The notes below the pieces were generated by a model. It was given only the letters and a program-made list of their open reading frames with translations, did no database searches and was not told the origin of the DNA. From Phytohabitans rumicis (GTDB lineage Bacteria; Actinomycetota; Actinomycetes; Mycobacteriales; Micromonosporaceae): a DNA stretch of 64,000 bases. Positions 17,705 through 27,035 of the stretch are shown piece by piece (within the stretch, counting starts at the first letter, position 1; the number at the start of each line of letters is the position of its first letter). Both the position numbers and the translations under genes were made by a program. The stretch spans positions 6,341,001-6,405,000 of the forward strand of contig NZ_BLPG01000001.1 in assembly GCF_011764445.1 (NCBI RefSeq), given 5' to 3'.

Positions 17705-19099
17705 GTGACCACCTCCACCGACCATGACAGCGCTACCCTCTGGCGGGACGGGCGCCCGGTCTACGACCGGGGCGAGACCGTCTGCGTCATCGGCGCCGGG
17801 CCCAGCGGCCTGGTCGCCATCAAAAATCTCAAGGAGTACGGCTTCGGCGTCGACTGTTACGAGCGCGAGACCGGCGTCGGGGGCGCGTGGAACTGGCGCC
17901 ACGACCGCAGTCCCGTCTACGCGAGCACGCATCTGATCTCGTCGAAGCCGTTCACGCAGTACCCGGATTTTCCGATGCCGGACGACTGGCCCGACTACCC
18001 GCACCACGGCCAGGTGCTGGCCTATCTGGAGCGGTACGCCGATCATTTCGACCTGCGCCCGCACATCTGGTTCGGTACCGAGGTGGTCAAGGTCGAGCCG
18101 GCCGACGGGCTCAGGTGGGACGTGACCACCAAGAGTACGGGCGGCTACGGCGCGGAGCGCACCCACCGGTACACCGCCGTCGTGGTCGCCAACGGCCACA
18201 ACTGGTCGCCCAACCTGCCGTCGTACGAGGGGCTCGACGACTTCAAGGGCAAGGTGATCCACTCGTCGGCGTACAAGGATCCGGCCGAGTTGCGGGGCAA
18301 GCGGGTGCTGGTGGTCGGCGGCGGCAACACCGGCTGCGACATCGCCGTGGAGGCGGCCCAGCACGCGTCCCGGTGCTGGCACTCCACCCGGCGCGGCTAC
18401 TGGTACGCCCCGAAGTACGTCCTGGGTCGCCCCGCCGATCAGGTCAACGACGGCATCCTCGCGCTGCGGCTGCCGTTGTGGCTGCGGCAGTGGCTGCTGC
18501 ACCTGACGCTCCGGCTCACGGTGGGCGACCTGCGCCGGTTCGGCATGCGCAAGCCGGATCACAAGGTCTTCGAGACGCACCCGATCATCAACAGCCAACT
18601 CGTCTACCACGTCGGCCACGGTGGGATCGCCCCGGTGCCGGACATCGCCCGGTTCCGCCGGCACAGCGTCGAGCTGAGCGACGGCAGCGAGGTCGAGCCC
18701 GACGTGGTCGTCGTGGCGACCGGGTACCGGCCGCGCTTCGAGTTCCTGGCCCCGGACGCGCTCGCCGCCGACGCGGAGGGGCGCCCGCGGCTGCACCTGC
18801 ACGCGTTCTCCCGGCGGCACCCGACCCTGGCCGTGGCGGGGCTGCTGGAGTCCGACTCGGGCCTGTTCACGCTGGTGCACTGGCAGACCGTGGCGATCGC
18901 CCGGTGGCTGCGGCTGCATGAGGCGGCGCCGCAGCGGGCCGGCCAGTTCTGGACGGCTCGGGTGGCCAAGGAGCCCGACCGCCGGTGGGTCGGCGCCAAG
19001 GTGAAGGACACGCAGCGGCACTGGTTCGAGGTGGCACACGTGGACTACCTGCGCGCGCTGCAGAAGCTGATCGACGGTCTGGCGGGGGCGAAGGCATGA
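17705..19099 (+). CDS. Flavin-containing monooxygenase (FMO/BVMO-like)
   Basis: 464 residues from GTG 17705, preceded by AAGGAAAG. FAD site VIGAGPSGLVAIKNL; FMO-type fingerprint FKGKVIHSSAY (Phe-x-Gly-x3-His-x3-Tyr); NADPH site VVGGGNTGCDIAVEA; ATGYRP near the C-terminus. Such enzymes oxygenate nitrogen, sulfur or carbonyl groups of small molecules with NADPH and O2. The stop overlaps the start of the hydrolase-fold gene (ATGA), suggesting both act on one substrate path. Confidence 0.9.
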   Translation: MTTSTDHDSATLWRDGRPVYDRGETVCVIGAGPSGLVAIKNLKEYGFGVDCYERETGVGGAWNWRHDRSPVYASTHLISSKPFTQYPDFPMPDDWPDYPHHGQVLAYLERYADHFDLRPHIWFGTEVVKVEPADGLRWDVTTKSTGGYGAERTHRYTAVVVANGHNWSPNLPSYEGLDDFKGKVIHSSAYKDPAELRGKRVLVVGGGNTGCDIAVEAAQHASRCWHSTRRGYWYAPKYVLGRPADQVNDGILALRLPLWLRQWLLHLTLRLTVGDLRRFGMRKPDHKVFETHPIINSQLVYHVGHGGIAPVPDIARFRRHSVELSDGSEVEPDVVVVATGYRPRFEFLAPDALAADAEGRPRLHLHAFSRRHPTLAVAGLLESDSGLFTLVHWQTVAIARWLRLHEAAPQRAGQFWTARVAKEPDRRWVGAKVKDTQRHWFEVAHVDYLRALQKLIDGLAGAKA

Positions 19100-19893
19100 A
19101 GGTCATTCGCTTCCAGGACTGGGCCCGGCCGGTGCCGCCGGTACGGCGTGAGGTGCGCAGCGCCACCCCCGAGGTGGACGAGGGTAAGACGCCGCTGCTG
19201 TTCGTGCCCGGCTTCGGGCATGGGGCGTGGGCGTTCGCCGAGTTCTGGTTGGAGCACGCCGCCGGGCGGGGCTTTCCCGCACACGCGGTCAGCCCGCGCG
19301 GTCACGGCGGCAGCGGCGATTCGCCGGGTGCCACGCTCCGGGCGTACTCACATGATGTCGTGCAGGCGGCGGCGAGCTTGCCGCGGCAGGCGGTGCTGGT
19401 CGGGCATGGCGCCGGGGCCTTGGTGGTGGAGCGGGCCTTGGCCCGCTATCCGGCGCGGGCGGCGGTGCTGGCCGCGCCGGTGCTCGGCGGGTGGGCGACC
19501 TTCGCGAACGCGCTGCGCCGCAACCCGGCCGGGACGCTGCCGGCGGTCTTCGGCGGGCGGTTGCGGATGCGGCCCCGCCAGCTCTTCAGCCGCGAGGTGC
19601 CGCAGGCGGTGGCCCGGGAGTACGCGGGGCGGCTGGGCCGGGCGTCGGCGCGGGCGCAGTGGCAGCTGCTGCTGCACCGGGCGCCGGAGCCGGCCGTGGG
19701 CGACCCGCCGGTGCTGGTGGTGGGCAGCCCCGACGACCGGATCGTGCCGGCGTCGGCGCTGACCCGGGCGGCCCGGCGGTACGGCGGCGCGCCGCTGCTC
19801 TTCCCCGGCATGGGCCACGACATGATGCTCGACGCGCGATGGCGGGAGCCGATCGACGCGATCCTGGACTGGTTGGACAAAAGCGGCAGCTAG
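19096..19893 (+). CDS. Alpha/beta-hydrolase-fold protein lacking the nucleophile serine
   Basis: 265 residues with the fold landmarks: VPGFGHGAW (oxyanion region), VSPRGHGGSG, the nucleophile elbow LVGHGAGALV, an acidic DDRIVP turn and the catalytic His region GMGHDMM. At the elbow the usual G-x-S-x-G is G-H-G-A-G, so the serine is glycine. Either the enzyme is inactive or it uses another mechanism, as in hydrolase-fold lyases or dioxygenases. It overlaps the FMO gene by 4 bases and converges with otsA, sharing 4 bases at the stops. Confidence 0.88.
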   Translation: MKVIRFQDWARPVPPVRREVRSATPEVDEGKTPLLFVPGFGHGAWAFAEFWLEHAAGRGFPAHAVSPRGHGGSGDSPGATLRAYSHDVVQAAASLPRQAVLVGHGAGALVVERALARYPARAAVLAAPVLGGWATFANALRRNPAGTLPAVFGGRLRMRPRQLFSREVPQAVAREYAGRLGRASARAQWQLLLHRAPEPAVGDPPVLVVGSPDDRIVPASALTRAARRYGGAPLLFPGMGHDMMLDARWREPIDAILDWLDKSGS

Positions 19894-21302
19894 ACCGTCA
19901 GCTGGGCGGTTAGCGAGCCGGTCCGGTCCAGCGCGGTGATGTAGGAGCGGGCCCACGCCTGGATGTCGTGGCTGCGCAGGTGCTCGCGCATCGCGATCAT
20001 GCGGCTGCTCACGTCGACCGGGCCGGCCTCTTTGGCGTGCATGAGCGTCAGCTTCAGGCCGTCGAGGTCGTGCGGGTTCACCAGGTACGCCTGGGTCAGC
20101 TCCGCGGCCGCCCCGGCGAACTCGCTGAGCACCAGCGCGCCGCCGTGGTCGACGCGGGCGGCGACGTACTCCTTGGCGACCAGGTTCATCCCGTCGCGCA
20201 GCGGGGTGACGACCATGATGTCGGCCGCGCGGTACAGAGCGGCCAGCTCGGCGCGGTCGAACGGCTGGTTGAGGTAGTGGATCGCCGGCTCGCCCACCCG
20301 CCCGAACTCGCCGTTGATCCGGCCCACCTCGCGCTCGACCCGGTCGCGCAGCACCTGGTACTGCTCGACGCGCTCCCGGCTGGGCACGACCACCTGCACC
20401 ATCACCGTGTCGCGCACCTTGATGTGCCCGTCGGCGAGCAGCTCGCTGTACGCCTTGAGGCGGTGCTCGATGCCCTTCGTGTAGTCCATCCGGTCGACGC
20501 TCAGGATCACGTGCTGCGGGTCGCCGAGATCTTTTCTGAGTTGCTTCGCTCGGGCGACCACGTCGGTGCTGCCGGCCAGCGCCTCCATCTCGGCCATGTC
20601 GATCGAGACCGGGAACGCGCCGATCCGGACCACCCGGTCCTCGACGGCGATCCGCCGGTCGGTGGCCGGCACGTTGAGCACCTTCGTGCAGAGCTGGGCG
20701 AAGTTGTGCGCGGCCTGGGCCCGCTGGAAGCCGACCAGGTCCGCCCCGAGCATGCCCAGCAGCAGCTCGGCCCGGCGGGGGAGCTGCATGAAGAGCTCCG
20801 GCGGCGGGAACGGCACGTGCAGGAAGAACCCGATCCGCAGGTCCGGGCGCATCGCCCGGAGCATGCCCGGGACGAGCTGCAGGTGGTAGTCCTGGACCCA
20901 GACGACGGCCCCGGGCTCCGCGGCCTCCGCGGCCGCCTCCGCGAATCGCTGGTTCACCCGCTGGTACGACTCCCACCAGCGCCGGTGATAGACCGGCTGC
21001 TCGACGGCGTCGTGGTAGAGCGGCCACAGGGTCGCGTTGGCGAAGCCCTCATAGTGCTCGCGCACCTCGTTTTCGGACAGCGCGACGGTGTGCATGCGTA
21101 CGCCGTCGATGTCCGGGAGGGCCGGCGCCGAGTCGATGCCACCGGTCCAGCCCACCCACGTGGCCGGCGTGTGCTGCAGGATCGGGTGCAGGGCGCTGAC
21201 CAGGCCGCCTGGGCTACGTCGCCACTCGCAAGCGCCGTCCGGCGCCACGCTGTCGTCGACGGGCAGGCGGTTGGCCACCACTACGAGGGAACTCTGCCGC
21301 AT
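19890..21302 (-). CDS. otsA: Trehalose-6-phosphate synthase (GT20)
   Basis: 470 residues, full family length. N-terminal VVVANRLPVD, the donor loop RRSPGGLVSAL, VWVQDYHLQLVPGML, GFFLHVPFPPPELF, SVDRMDYTKGIEHRL and C-terminal DGMNLVAKEYVAA are all OtsA signatures. It makes trehalose 6-phosphate from UDP-glucose (or GDP-glucose) and glucose 6-phosphate, a stress solute and cell-envelope precursor. No trehalose phosphatase gene is adjacent. It starts at ATG 21302. Confidence 0.96.
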   Translation of the reverse strand: MRQSSLVVVANRLPVDDSVAPDGACEWRRSPGGLVSALHPILQHTPATWVGWTGGIDSAPALPDIDGVRMHTVALSENEVREHYEGFANATLWPLYHDAVEQPVYHRRWWESYQRVNQRFAEAAAEAAEPGAVVWVQDYHLQLVPGMLRAMRPDLRIGFFLHVPFPPPELFMQLPRRAELLLGMLGADLVGFQRAQAAHNFAQLCTKVLNVPATDRRIAVEDRVVRIGAFPVSIDMAEMEALAGSTDVVARAKQLRKDLGDPQHVILSVDRMDYTKGIEHRLKAYSELLADGHIKVRDTVMVQVVVPSRERVEQYQVLRDRVEREVGRINGEFGRVGEPAIHYLNQPFDRAELAALYRAADIMVVTPLRDGMNLVAKEYVAARVDHGGALVLSEFAGAAAELTQAYLVNPHDLDGLKLTLMHAKEAGPVDVSSRMIAMREHLRSHDIQAWARSYITALDRTGSLTAQLTV

Positions 21303-21366
21303 ACGGAAACCTCGTTTCGGCGGTGCGGCGAACCGCGCGTCTTACGAGTATTCCTACTGACAGGAA

Positions 21367-21382
21367 GTTACACAAGTGTTAC
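21367..21382. promoter_or_regulatory. Imperfect palindrome GTTACACAAGTGTTAC upstream of otsA
   Basis: ACAC-AA-GTGT core in an AT-rich stretch 65 bases upstream of the otsA start. The nearby TTCCT...AGGAA pair (about 21349-21365) adds a second small inverted repeat. It is a candidate regulator site for otsA; no regulator is known. Confidence 0.3.
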
Positions 21383-21429
21383 GCAGCGGATAAGGAGGTA
21401 GATGAATTTCTCTATCCGTATTTCTTTGT

Positions 21430-22163
21430 CTAGACCACTGCGCCGTCGTCGGGGTCGTCTTCCTCGTCGTCGCCCGAGCGCAGCCGCCAGATCAGCGTGA
21501 CGAAGCCGGCGAGGATCGCGGTGAACCCGAGCAGCGTGGTGATGCCCCGGTCGGCCGGCAATAGCGACGGGAAGAGGAAGAGCACGAAGCCGCCGATGAT
21601 CGCGAGCACGCCGAGCACCGCGTACTTGGAGATGCGCGGGAGCGGTGGGGGCGGCGGGGGCGTGTAACCGTCATCCTCCTCGTCCGGTAGATCCGCACCG
21701 AACGTGTCGAGACCGTCGAGAAGGGACGGCTCGTTTACCGTGATGCGGGTGACACTCGTGGCGTCGGGGAGTGGCTCTTTCTCCCCCTCGGCCGGGGTGG
21801 CGTGCGCTCCTCGACCTCGGCGTCGAAGCCGGCCACGATGCGAGCCCACTCGATCTCGACGTCCGGCTCGTTGCTTTCGTCCTCCGCCTCCGGCGGCGTC
21901 GCGAGCTTGGACAGGTAGTCGCGGGCCACCTCGAGGTGGGTCCGGTCGACGTACAGCCGGTCGGTGGGCCGGGCCGGGACCGTCGTCGTACGGGTCACCG
22001 GGTTGAGATCGGCGGAGGGTTGCAGGTACGCCGCGATGCCGCCGGCGGCGAGCACGTCGAGGAGGTGCTCGCCGACTCTGGGGTCGACGTCGCCGGCTAC
22101 CGCGTACTCGGTCGCGTCGAGCCCGTTGTCGCGCCGCCCACGCCGGGCGCCACCCGCTGACAC
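21430..22163 (-). CDS. DUF308-like actinobacterial membrane protein (apparent frameshift)
   Basis: GTG 22163 follows a GAGGAG site. The soluble N-terminal part (DATEYAVAGDVDPRVGEHLLDVLAAGGIAAYLQPS, shown in pieces: a putative-signal-transducing-protein-like region) includes TDRLYVDRTHLEVA. The frame shifts at the run 21794-21797; one added base joins PAEGEKEPLPDATSV and the C-terminal part: an acidic stretch, a poly-proline segment PPPPPPLPRISKY, two membrane helices and an acidic tail ending DDGAVV. About 244 residues when restored. Function is unknown. It is divergent from the acyltransferase gene. Confidence 0.75.
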
Positions 22164-22319
22164 CGCATACTCTCCTCGCTGTTGTGACCGTGCCCTGAAT
22201 CGTGACACGGCGAGGACTGGTTGCGGGAGTGCGTTGTGGCGCGGCGTACCTGCTTCGTAGGCTCATTGCCGATGGGTCCGCGCGGTTCCGCGCGCGGAGC
22301 TCTGCGGGGAAGGACGCCT

Positions 22320-23054
22320 GTGCTGTACTGGTTGCTCAAGTACATCCTGCTCGGGCCGTGGCTCAGGTTGATCTGGCGGCCGCGGGTCGAGGGTCGGGAG
22401 CACGTTCCGGACACTGGTCCGGCGATAATCGCTAGCAACCATCTGTCGTTTTCCGACTCGATCTTTATGCCGCTGATGGTGAAGCGGAAAGTCACTTTTG
22501 TCGCCAAAGCCGAGTATTTCACCGGCAAGGGGATCAAGGGCTGGCTGGTGAAGATGTTCTTCGTCGGCACCGGCACGATCCCGGTCGACCGGTCCGGCGG
22601 GCGCGCGGCGCAGGCCGCCCTCGACACCCAACTGCGCGTCCTGCGGCAGGGCAGGCTCGCGGGCATCTACCCGGAGGGCACCCGGTCGCCGGACGGCCGC
22701 CTCTACCGCGGCAAGACCGGGGTGGCCCGGCTGGCGCTGGAAAGCGGCGCCCGGGTGATCCCCGTGGTGATGCTCAACGCCGACGAGATCCAGCCGCCCG
22801 GCAAGATCATTCCGCGGATCCAGCGGGTGCACATCCGCTTCGGCGAGCCCCTGGACTTCAGCCGGTACGCGGGGATGGCCGGCGACCGCTTCGTCGAGCG
22901 CGCCATCACCGACGAGATCATGTACGAGCTGATGGAGCTCTCCGGCCGCGAGTACGTCGACATCTACGCCCAGAAGGTCAAGACCCAGCAGTCCAAGGCG
23001 ATGGCCTCCGCCGACGCCGGCGCCGAACCCCCACCCGCCCCCGTAGCCGCCTAA
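22320..23054 (+). CDS. 1-acylglycerol-3-phosphate acyltransferase (PlsC family)
   Basis: 244 residues from GTG 22320, with GGGGAAGGA just upstream. Acyltransferase block I is NHLSFSD (40-46, catalytic His-x4-Asp); block III is YPEGTRSPDG (Glu119 region); an N-terminal hydrophobic segment associates with the membrane. It transfers acyl groups to lysophosphatidic acid or related glycerolipids in phospholipid synthesis. The C-terminus is an Ala/Pro-rich tail. It is followed by two palindromic repeats. Confidence 0.9.
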   Translation: MLYWLLKYILLGPWLRLIWRPRVEGREHVPDTGPAIIASNHLSFSDSIFMPLMVKRKVTFVAKAEYFTGKGIKGWLVKMFFVGTGTIPVDRSGGRAAQAALDTQLRVLRQGRLAGIYPEGTRSPDGRLYRGKTGVARLALESGARVIPVVMLNADEIQPPGKIIPRIQRVHIRFGEPLDFSRYAGMAGDRFVERAITDEIMYELMELSGREYVDIYAQKVKTQQSKAMASADAGAEPPPAPVAA

Positions 23055-23118
23055 CCCTCCCCTCCCCTCGCCGCCTCCTCTCCTCGCCCTCCTCGCCCTC
23101 TCCTCGCCCCCTCTCCTC

Positions 23119-23202
23119 GTCGATCAAGGGCATATGGTCGTGGTTTGATCTCTTTTCCGCGACCATATGCCCTTGATCGACGTGAAAGTCCTTGATCGGC
23201 GT
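23119..23202. repeat. Dispersed palindromic repeat, copy 4 (left outer arm missing)
   Basis: Inner arms GTCGATCAAGGGC and GCCCTTGATCGAC pair through CATATGGTCGTG and GCGACCATATG, followed by the right outer arm GTCCTTGATCG. It lies 64 bases past the acyltransferase stop. Together with copy 5 it fills most of the gap 23055-23437, in which no gene is seen. Confidence 0.9.
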
Positions 23203-23391
23203 GGGGGTGGGGCGGGCGGGGTGGTGGGCGCGCGGTTCCGGGTTGCGGCGCCCGCGGTTGGTGCGGCACCCGGGTACCTGCCGATGTGAGGAGGCGTTGC
23301 GCCACGCGAGGCGTCCTCGGCGCGAGCCCGACACCCGCCACGGCACCGTTCACCGCCGCCGCCTCGATGCCCGCCGCCCACCACCCGGCCC

Positions 23392-23476
23392 CGTCGATCA
23401 AGGAAAAGCCCGTCGATCAAGGGCAAAGGGTCGTGGTTTAGAGATCAAAGCACGACCATATGCCCTTGATCGACGA
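23392..23476. repeat. Dispersed palindromic repeat, copy 5 (right outer arm missing; overlaps the cyclase gene end)
   Basis: Left outer arm GTCGATCAAGGA, inner arms GTCGATCAAGGGC and GCCCTTGATCGAC, centre GGTTTAGAGATCAAAGC. The minus-strand cyclase gene reads into it and stops inside at 23438. It is also 190 bases from copy 4. Confidence 0.9.
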
Positions 23477-26400
23477 AAAGAGGGCGGGCAGAGGGCGAGG
23501 GGAGGGGTTAGCCGGTTTGGGGGAGGGGGTTAGGCGGGTGTCTATGGGGGCGTGGGCTAGGTGGAGGAGGCCGGGGGCCTGGTTGCGGTGGGCGAAGGCG
23601 CGTACCTCCCGTAGGGCCGCGTCGGCTCCGGCCCGGTCGCCGGCCTTGCGGAGCTCTCCCGCCGCCAGCGCCAGCGCGAACACCCGGTCGGTCGCGTCCG
23701 GGATGGCCGCGTAGATCTTCGCCGCCGCGAGGTAGCCGGCACCCGCGCCGCCGGCCGCCGCGGTCACGGTGTGCAGCGCCGCCTCGGCCCAGGGCGTCCG
23801 GTGCTCGACCGCCTCCAGGGCCGTACGCAGCAGGGACGCCGACTCGGGGCCGGTGAGCGCGGCCGCGTACGCCGCTGCGGTGATCCACTCGCCGCTGGCC
23901 AGGGCCGGTACGGGGCGCCACGCATCGACCAGTTCGGTGAGGAGGGTGGCCGCCTCGCTCCGCCGGCCGGCGAGGGCCCGGCACAGGGCGCCCAGCCCGA
24001 GGGCGGTCCAGTGCAGGCGGTGGAAGCCGCTGCGCCGGGCCGTGTCGAGGGCGTCGTCCACGTCGTCCGGTGCCGGCCCCACCGGCTCGCTGCGGGCCAG
24101 CTCGCCGCGCAGGATGCGCAGGACCGAACGGAGGCCGCGTACCTGCATGTCCCAGCGGCCGGTCGGGGTGTGCAGGAACGCGTCGGCCGCGGCGAGCAGC
24201 TTGCCGAAGTCGCCGGCGAAGTACGCCCGCATCGCCTCGCCCGAGTAGCCGGTGGCGAGCACGGAGCCGGAGACCGAGCCCAGCAGCGCGTCGGAGGCGG
24301 CCCAGTCGCCCTCCTCACGGATGGCGTACGCGAGATTTTGCACCGCCCGGGGGAGGGCGAGCAGCCGGCGGTCGCGGCAGAGCTCGGTGATCGCGCGCAG
24401 TTCGGGCAGGCCGTCCGGGTCGCCGGCCTGGTAGCGGGCGGCGGCCACGGTGATTCTGGCGTTCGCGGTCACTTCGACCACGCCCAACCGGGAGGCCATC
24501 TCGGCCGCCGCCCCGGCCGCCTCGATCGCCGGCGCGCGTTCGTAGTTGAGCATGTGCAGCCGGCCCAGTTCGGCGTACGCGTCGGCCTTCTGCGCGCTGT
24601 CCGGCAGGCTGTCGAATAGCTCGACCGCGCGGTCCAGGCAGGACAGCGCGGCGGTGCGGTCGGCGCGCAGCCAGGCGGCCTGGCCGAGCAGGGTCCAGGC
24701 GCGGGCGGCCCCGGCGTGGTCGCCGGCGGCGAAGAGCCGGTCGGCGAGTGTGGTCAGCCGCCCGGTGTCCAGCTCGCCGGCGCGGTGAAACCCGATCTCG
24801 GCGGCCAGCAGTTCCAGGCCGGCGTCGGGTGCGCCGGGCAGTTCCAGGGCCCGCGAAGCGTGGGCGGCCGCCGCGTCGAGGACGTGCAGGGCGTACGCCC
24901 GCCGGGCGGCCCGGTGTAGCGCCTCGCGGGCCGCCGTGGCGTACCGCTGATGGGTGACGCCGAGCGCGACGGCGATCTCCTGCGCGGACCACCGGTGGTG
25001 GGCCAGGACCTCCGCGAGGTCGGTGTCCCGGGTACGGGACAGCGCGTCGAGCCAGTCGGCGGTGCGCTCGTGCCGGGCCATCCGTTCGGTGCGGGGCAGC
25101 CGGTGGTAGCAGACGTCCCGCACGAGCACGTGCCGGAACCGGAACTCGGACTGCCCGGCGATCGTCGACTGTGGGCGTTCGTGGACGAAGTCGCGCTGTT
25201 CGAGGCGGCGCAGCGAGCGCTCGACGGACTCGACCGGGTGGCCGAGCGCGGCGGCCACCGCCCCGGGCCAGAACGCCGTGCCGACCACCGAGGCGGCCAG
25301 CAGCACCTGCCGGTCGGCCACGTCGAGCAGGTCGATGCGGTTGGCGATGACCCCGTGCACGCTGTCCGGCATGGCCAGCTCCCGCCCGGACTCCAGCGAC
25401 CAGCCGCGCCCGGACTGGCGCAGCGCGCCCTGTTCGATGAGCATCCGGACGTACTCGTGGGCATAGAGCGGGTTGCCGTCGGCGACCTCGACCAGCGGGC
25501 CGAGCATGTCGGCGGAGACCGGCCCGCGGCCGAAGAGGTGGCTGTAGAGCGCGGCGATGCCGGTGTCCGGCAGCGGCGGCAGCGTGATCGTCAGGGAGGC
25601 GGTGCCCACCCAGGCCAGCTCCGGGCGGGCCGTGCACAGCACCAGCAGCGGCACGTCGCGCGCCGACGCGGCCAGCAGCTCCAGGAAGCGCAGCATCGTC
25701 TCGTCGGCCCAGTGCAGGTCTTCGAAGACCAGCGCGGTCGGCCGCCGGGCGGCGAGCGCGATCAGGAAGCGCCGCCACGCCGACTCGGCCTCCTCCGCGG
25801 GCAGCCGGCTGCCGCCGAGCCCGACCAGCGGCCGCAGCGCCTCCGCGAGCCGCCCGGCCTCCGCGGCCGGCACCAGGTCGGCCACCGCCTCCTCCAGGCG
25901 CCGGGCCGCGGCGGGCGCGGTGTCCGTGTCCAGGATCCCGGTCTCGGCCTTGACGATGTCGGCCAGCGCGGCGAAGGCGGCGTTTTCCCCGAACGGCGGG
26001 CAGCGCCCGGTACGCCAGGTCAGCTGCTCCTCGGCCGACGATGCGGCGGTGTGCCGGCGCAGTTCCCGTACCAGGCGGCTCTTGCCGATGCCGGCGTGCC
26101 CGAAGACGGTGACCAGTTGCGGCACGCGGTCGCGCTGGGCCCGGTGCAGTGCGCCGCGCAGCAGGCCCAACTCGTGCTCGCGGTCGACGAGCGGGGTCGC
26201 GTCCGGCTCGCGGTCGGGGCGTACCTCCTGCAGCGCCGCCTCGGCCAGCCACATCTCCGTCGGCGCCGAACGCCCGCGCAGCGTGACGGCGGGCTGCGCG
26301 GCGTAGCGGACCGCGGTACGGGTCAGCGCGTACGTGGCGCCGCACACGAGCACGCCGCCGGGCGGGGCGATCGCCTGCATCCGGGAGGCGGTGTTGACCA

Positions 26401-26938
26401 CGTCGCCGGCCACGATGGCCTGGCCGCCGTCGCGGGCCGCGGCGACGTCCACGATGGCCTCTCCGGTGGCCACCCCGACCCGGAAGCGCAGGTCGCCCGC
26501 GAAGCCGGTCAGCACCCGCTGCAGCTCCAGCCCGGCCCGTACGCAGCGCAGGGCGTCGCTCTCGGTGGCCACCGGCGCGCCGAAGAGCGCCATCACGGCG
26601 TCGCCGATGTACTTCTCCACCACCCCGCCGTACTGCCCGACGACCCGGCGGGCGGCCGAGAAGAACCCGGTCTGCATCCCGCGTACCAGCTCCGGGTCGG
26701 CGCGTTCGACGTACGGCGTGAAGTCGATGAGGTCGACGAAGAGCACGCTGATCCGGCGGCGATCTTCCTGAGGGTCGGCGGCGGCCAGCGCGGCACCGCA
26801 GCCCGTGCAGTACGCCGCCCCGGCGGCGTACTCCCGGCCACAGCGCACACAGGCCAGGGTGAGCTCGCCGCCGCACCCTCCGCAGAAACGGTCAGCGGCA
26901 GCGGCCGGCCGGGCGCACCGTGGGCATGGGGCGGTGAT
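23438..26938 (-). CDS. Class III adenylate/guanylate cyclase fused to an AAA ATPase and TPR region
   Basis: About 1166 residues. In order: a double zinc ribbon (CPRC...CGGCG, CVRCG...CTGCG), a class III cyclase domain (SVLFVDLIDFTPY and KYIGDAVMALFG give the metal aspartates and substrate Lys; GDVVNTASRM gives Asn and Arg), an ATPase with Walker A GHAGIGKS and Walker B LVFEDLHWAD, then a long TPR-like helical region. Cyclase residues look intact, so cAMP or cGMP synthesis is likely. In-frame sequence and the ribbon extend upstream of GTG 26848; a GGAGGA site then points to ATC 26938, a rare start, since TGA at 26951 blocks anything longer. The last 12 residues are encoded by repeat copy 5. 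Confidence 0.82.
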   Translation of the reverse strand: MTAPCPRCARPAAAADRFCGGCGGELTLACVRCGREYAAGAAYCTGCGAALAAADPQEDRRRISVLFVDLIDFTPYVERADPELVRGMQTGFFSAARRVVGQYGGVVEKYIGDAVMALFGAPVATESDALRCVRAGLELQRVLTGFAGDLRFRVGVATGEAIVDVAAARDGGQAIVAGDVVNTASRMQAIAPPGGVLVCGATYALTRTAVRYAAQPAVTLRGRSAPTEMWLAEAALQEVRPDREPDATPLVDREHELGLLRGALHRAQRDRVPQLVTVFGHAGIGKSRLVRELRRHTAASSAEEQLTWRTGRCPPFGENAAFAALADIVKAETGILDTDTAPAAARRLEEAVADLVPAAEAGRLAEALRPLVGLGGSRLPAEEAESAWRRFLIALAARRPTALVFEDLHWADETMLRFLELLAASARDVPLLVLCTARPELAWVGTASLTITLPPLPDTGIAALYSHLFGRGPVSADMLGPLVEVADGNPLYAHEYVRMLIEQGALRQSGRGWSLESGRELAMPDSVHGVIANRIDLLDVADRQVLLAASVVGTAFWPGAVAAALGHPVESVERSLRRLEQRDFVHERPQSTIAGQSEFRFRHVLVRDVCYHRLPRTERMARHERTADWLDALSRTRDTDLAEVLAHHRWSAQEIAVALGVTHQRYATAAREALHRAARRAYALHVLDAAAAHASRALELPGAPDAGLELLAAEIGFHRAGELDTGRLTTLADRLFAAGDHAGAARAWTLLGQAAWLRADRTAALSCLDRAVELFDSLPDSAQKADAYAELGRLHMLNYERAPAIEAAGAAAEMASRLGVVEVTANARITVAAARYQAGDPDGLPELRAITELCRDRRLLALPRAVQNLAYAIREEGDWAASDALLGSVSGSVLATGYSGEAMRAYFAGDFGKLLAAADAFLHTPTGRWDMQVRGLRSVLRILRGELARSEPVGPAPDDVDDALDTARRSGFHRLHWTALGLGALCRALAGRRSEAATLLTELVDAWRPVPALASGEWITAAAYAAALTGPESASLLRTALEAVEHRTPWAEAALHTVTAAAGGAGAGYLAAAKIYAAIPDATDRVFALALAAGELRKAGDRAGADAALREVRAFAHRNQAPGLLHLAHAPIDTRLTPSPKPANPSPRPLPALFSSIKGIWSCFDL

Positions 26939-27035
26939 GCCGTCCTCCAGTCAGGGGAGTGAGACAGAGCCGTCCCTGCCGAGTATCGCCATGTGCCGCC
27001 CCGCCCGGAAGCGGGCAGTCGGCCGAATCACCCTG

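Noticed and set aside
24315-26876. 853-codon alternative minus frame inside the cyclase gene
   Set aside because: Arg/Gly-rich shadow; the cyclase and ATPase motifs are in the other frame.
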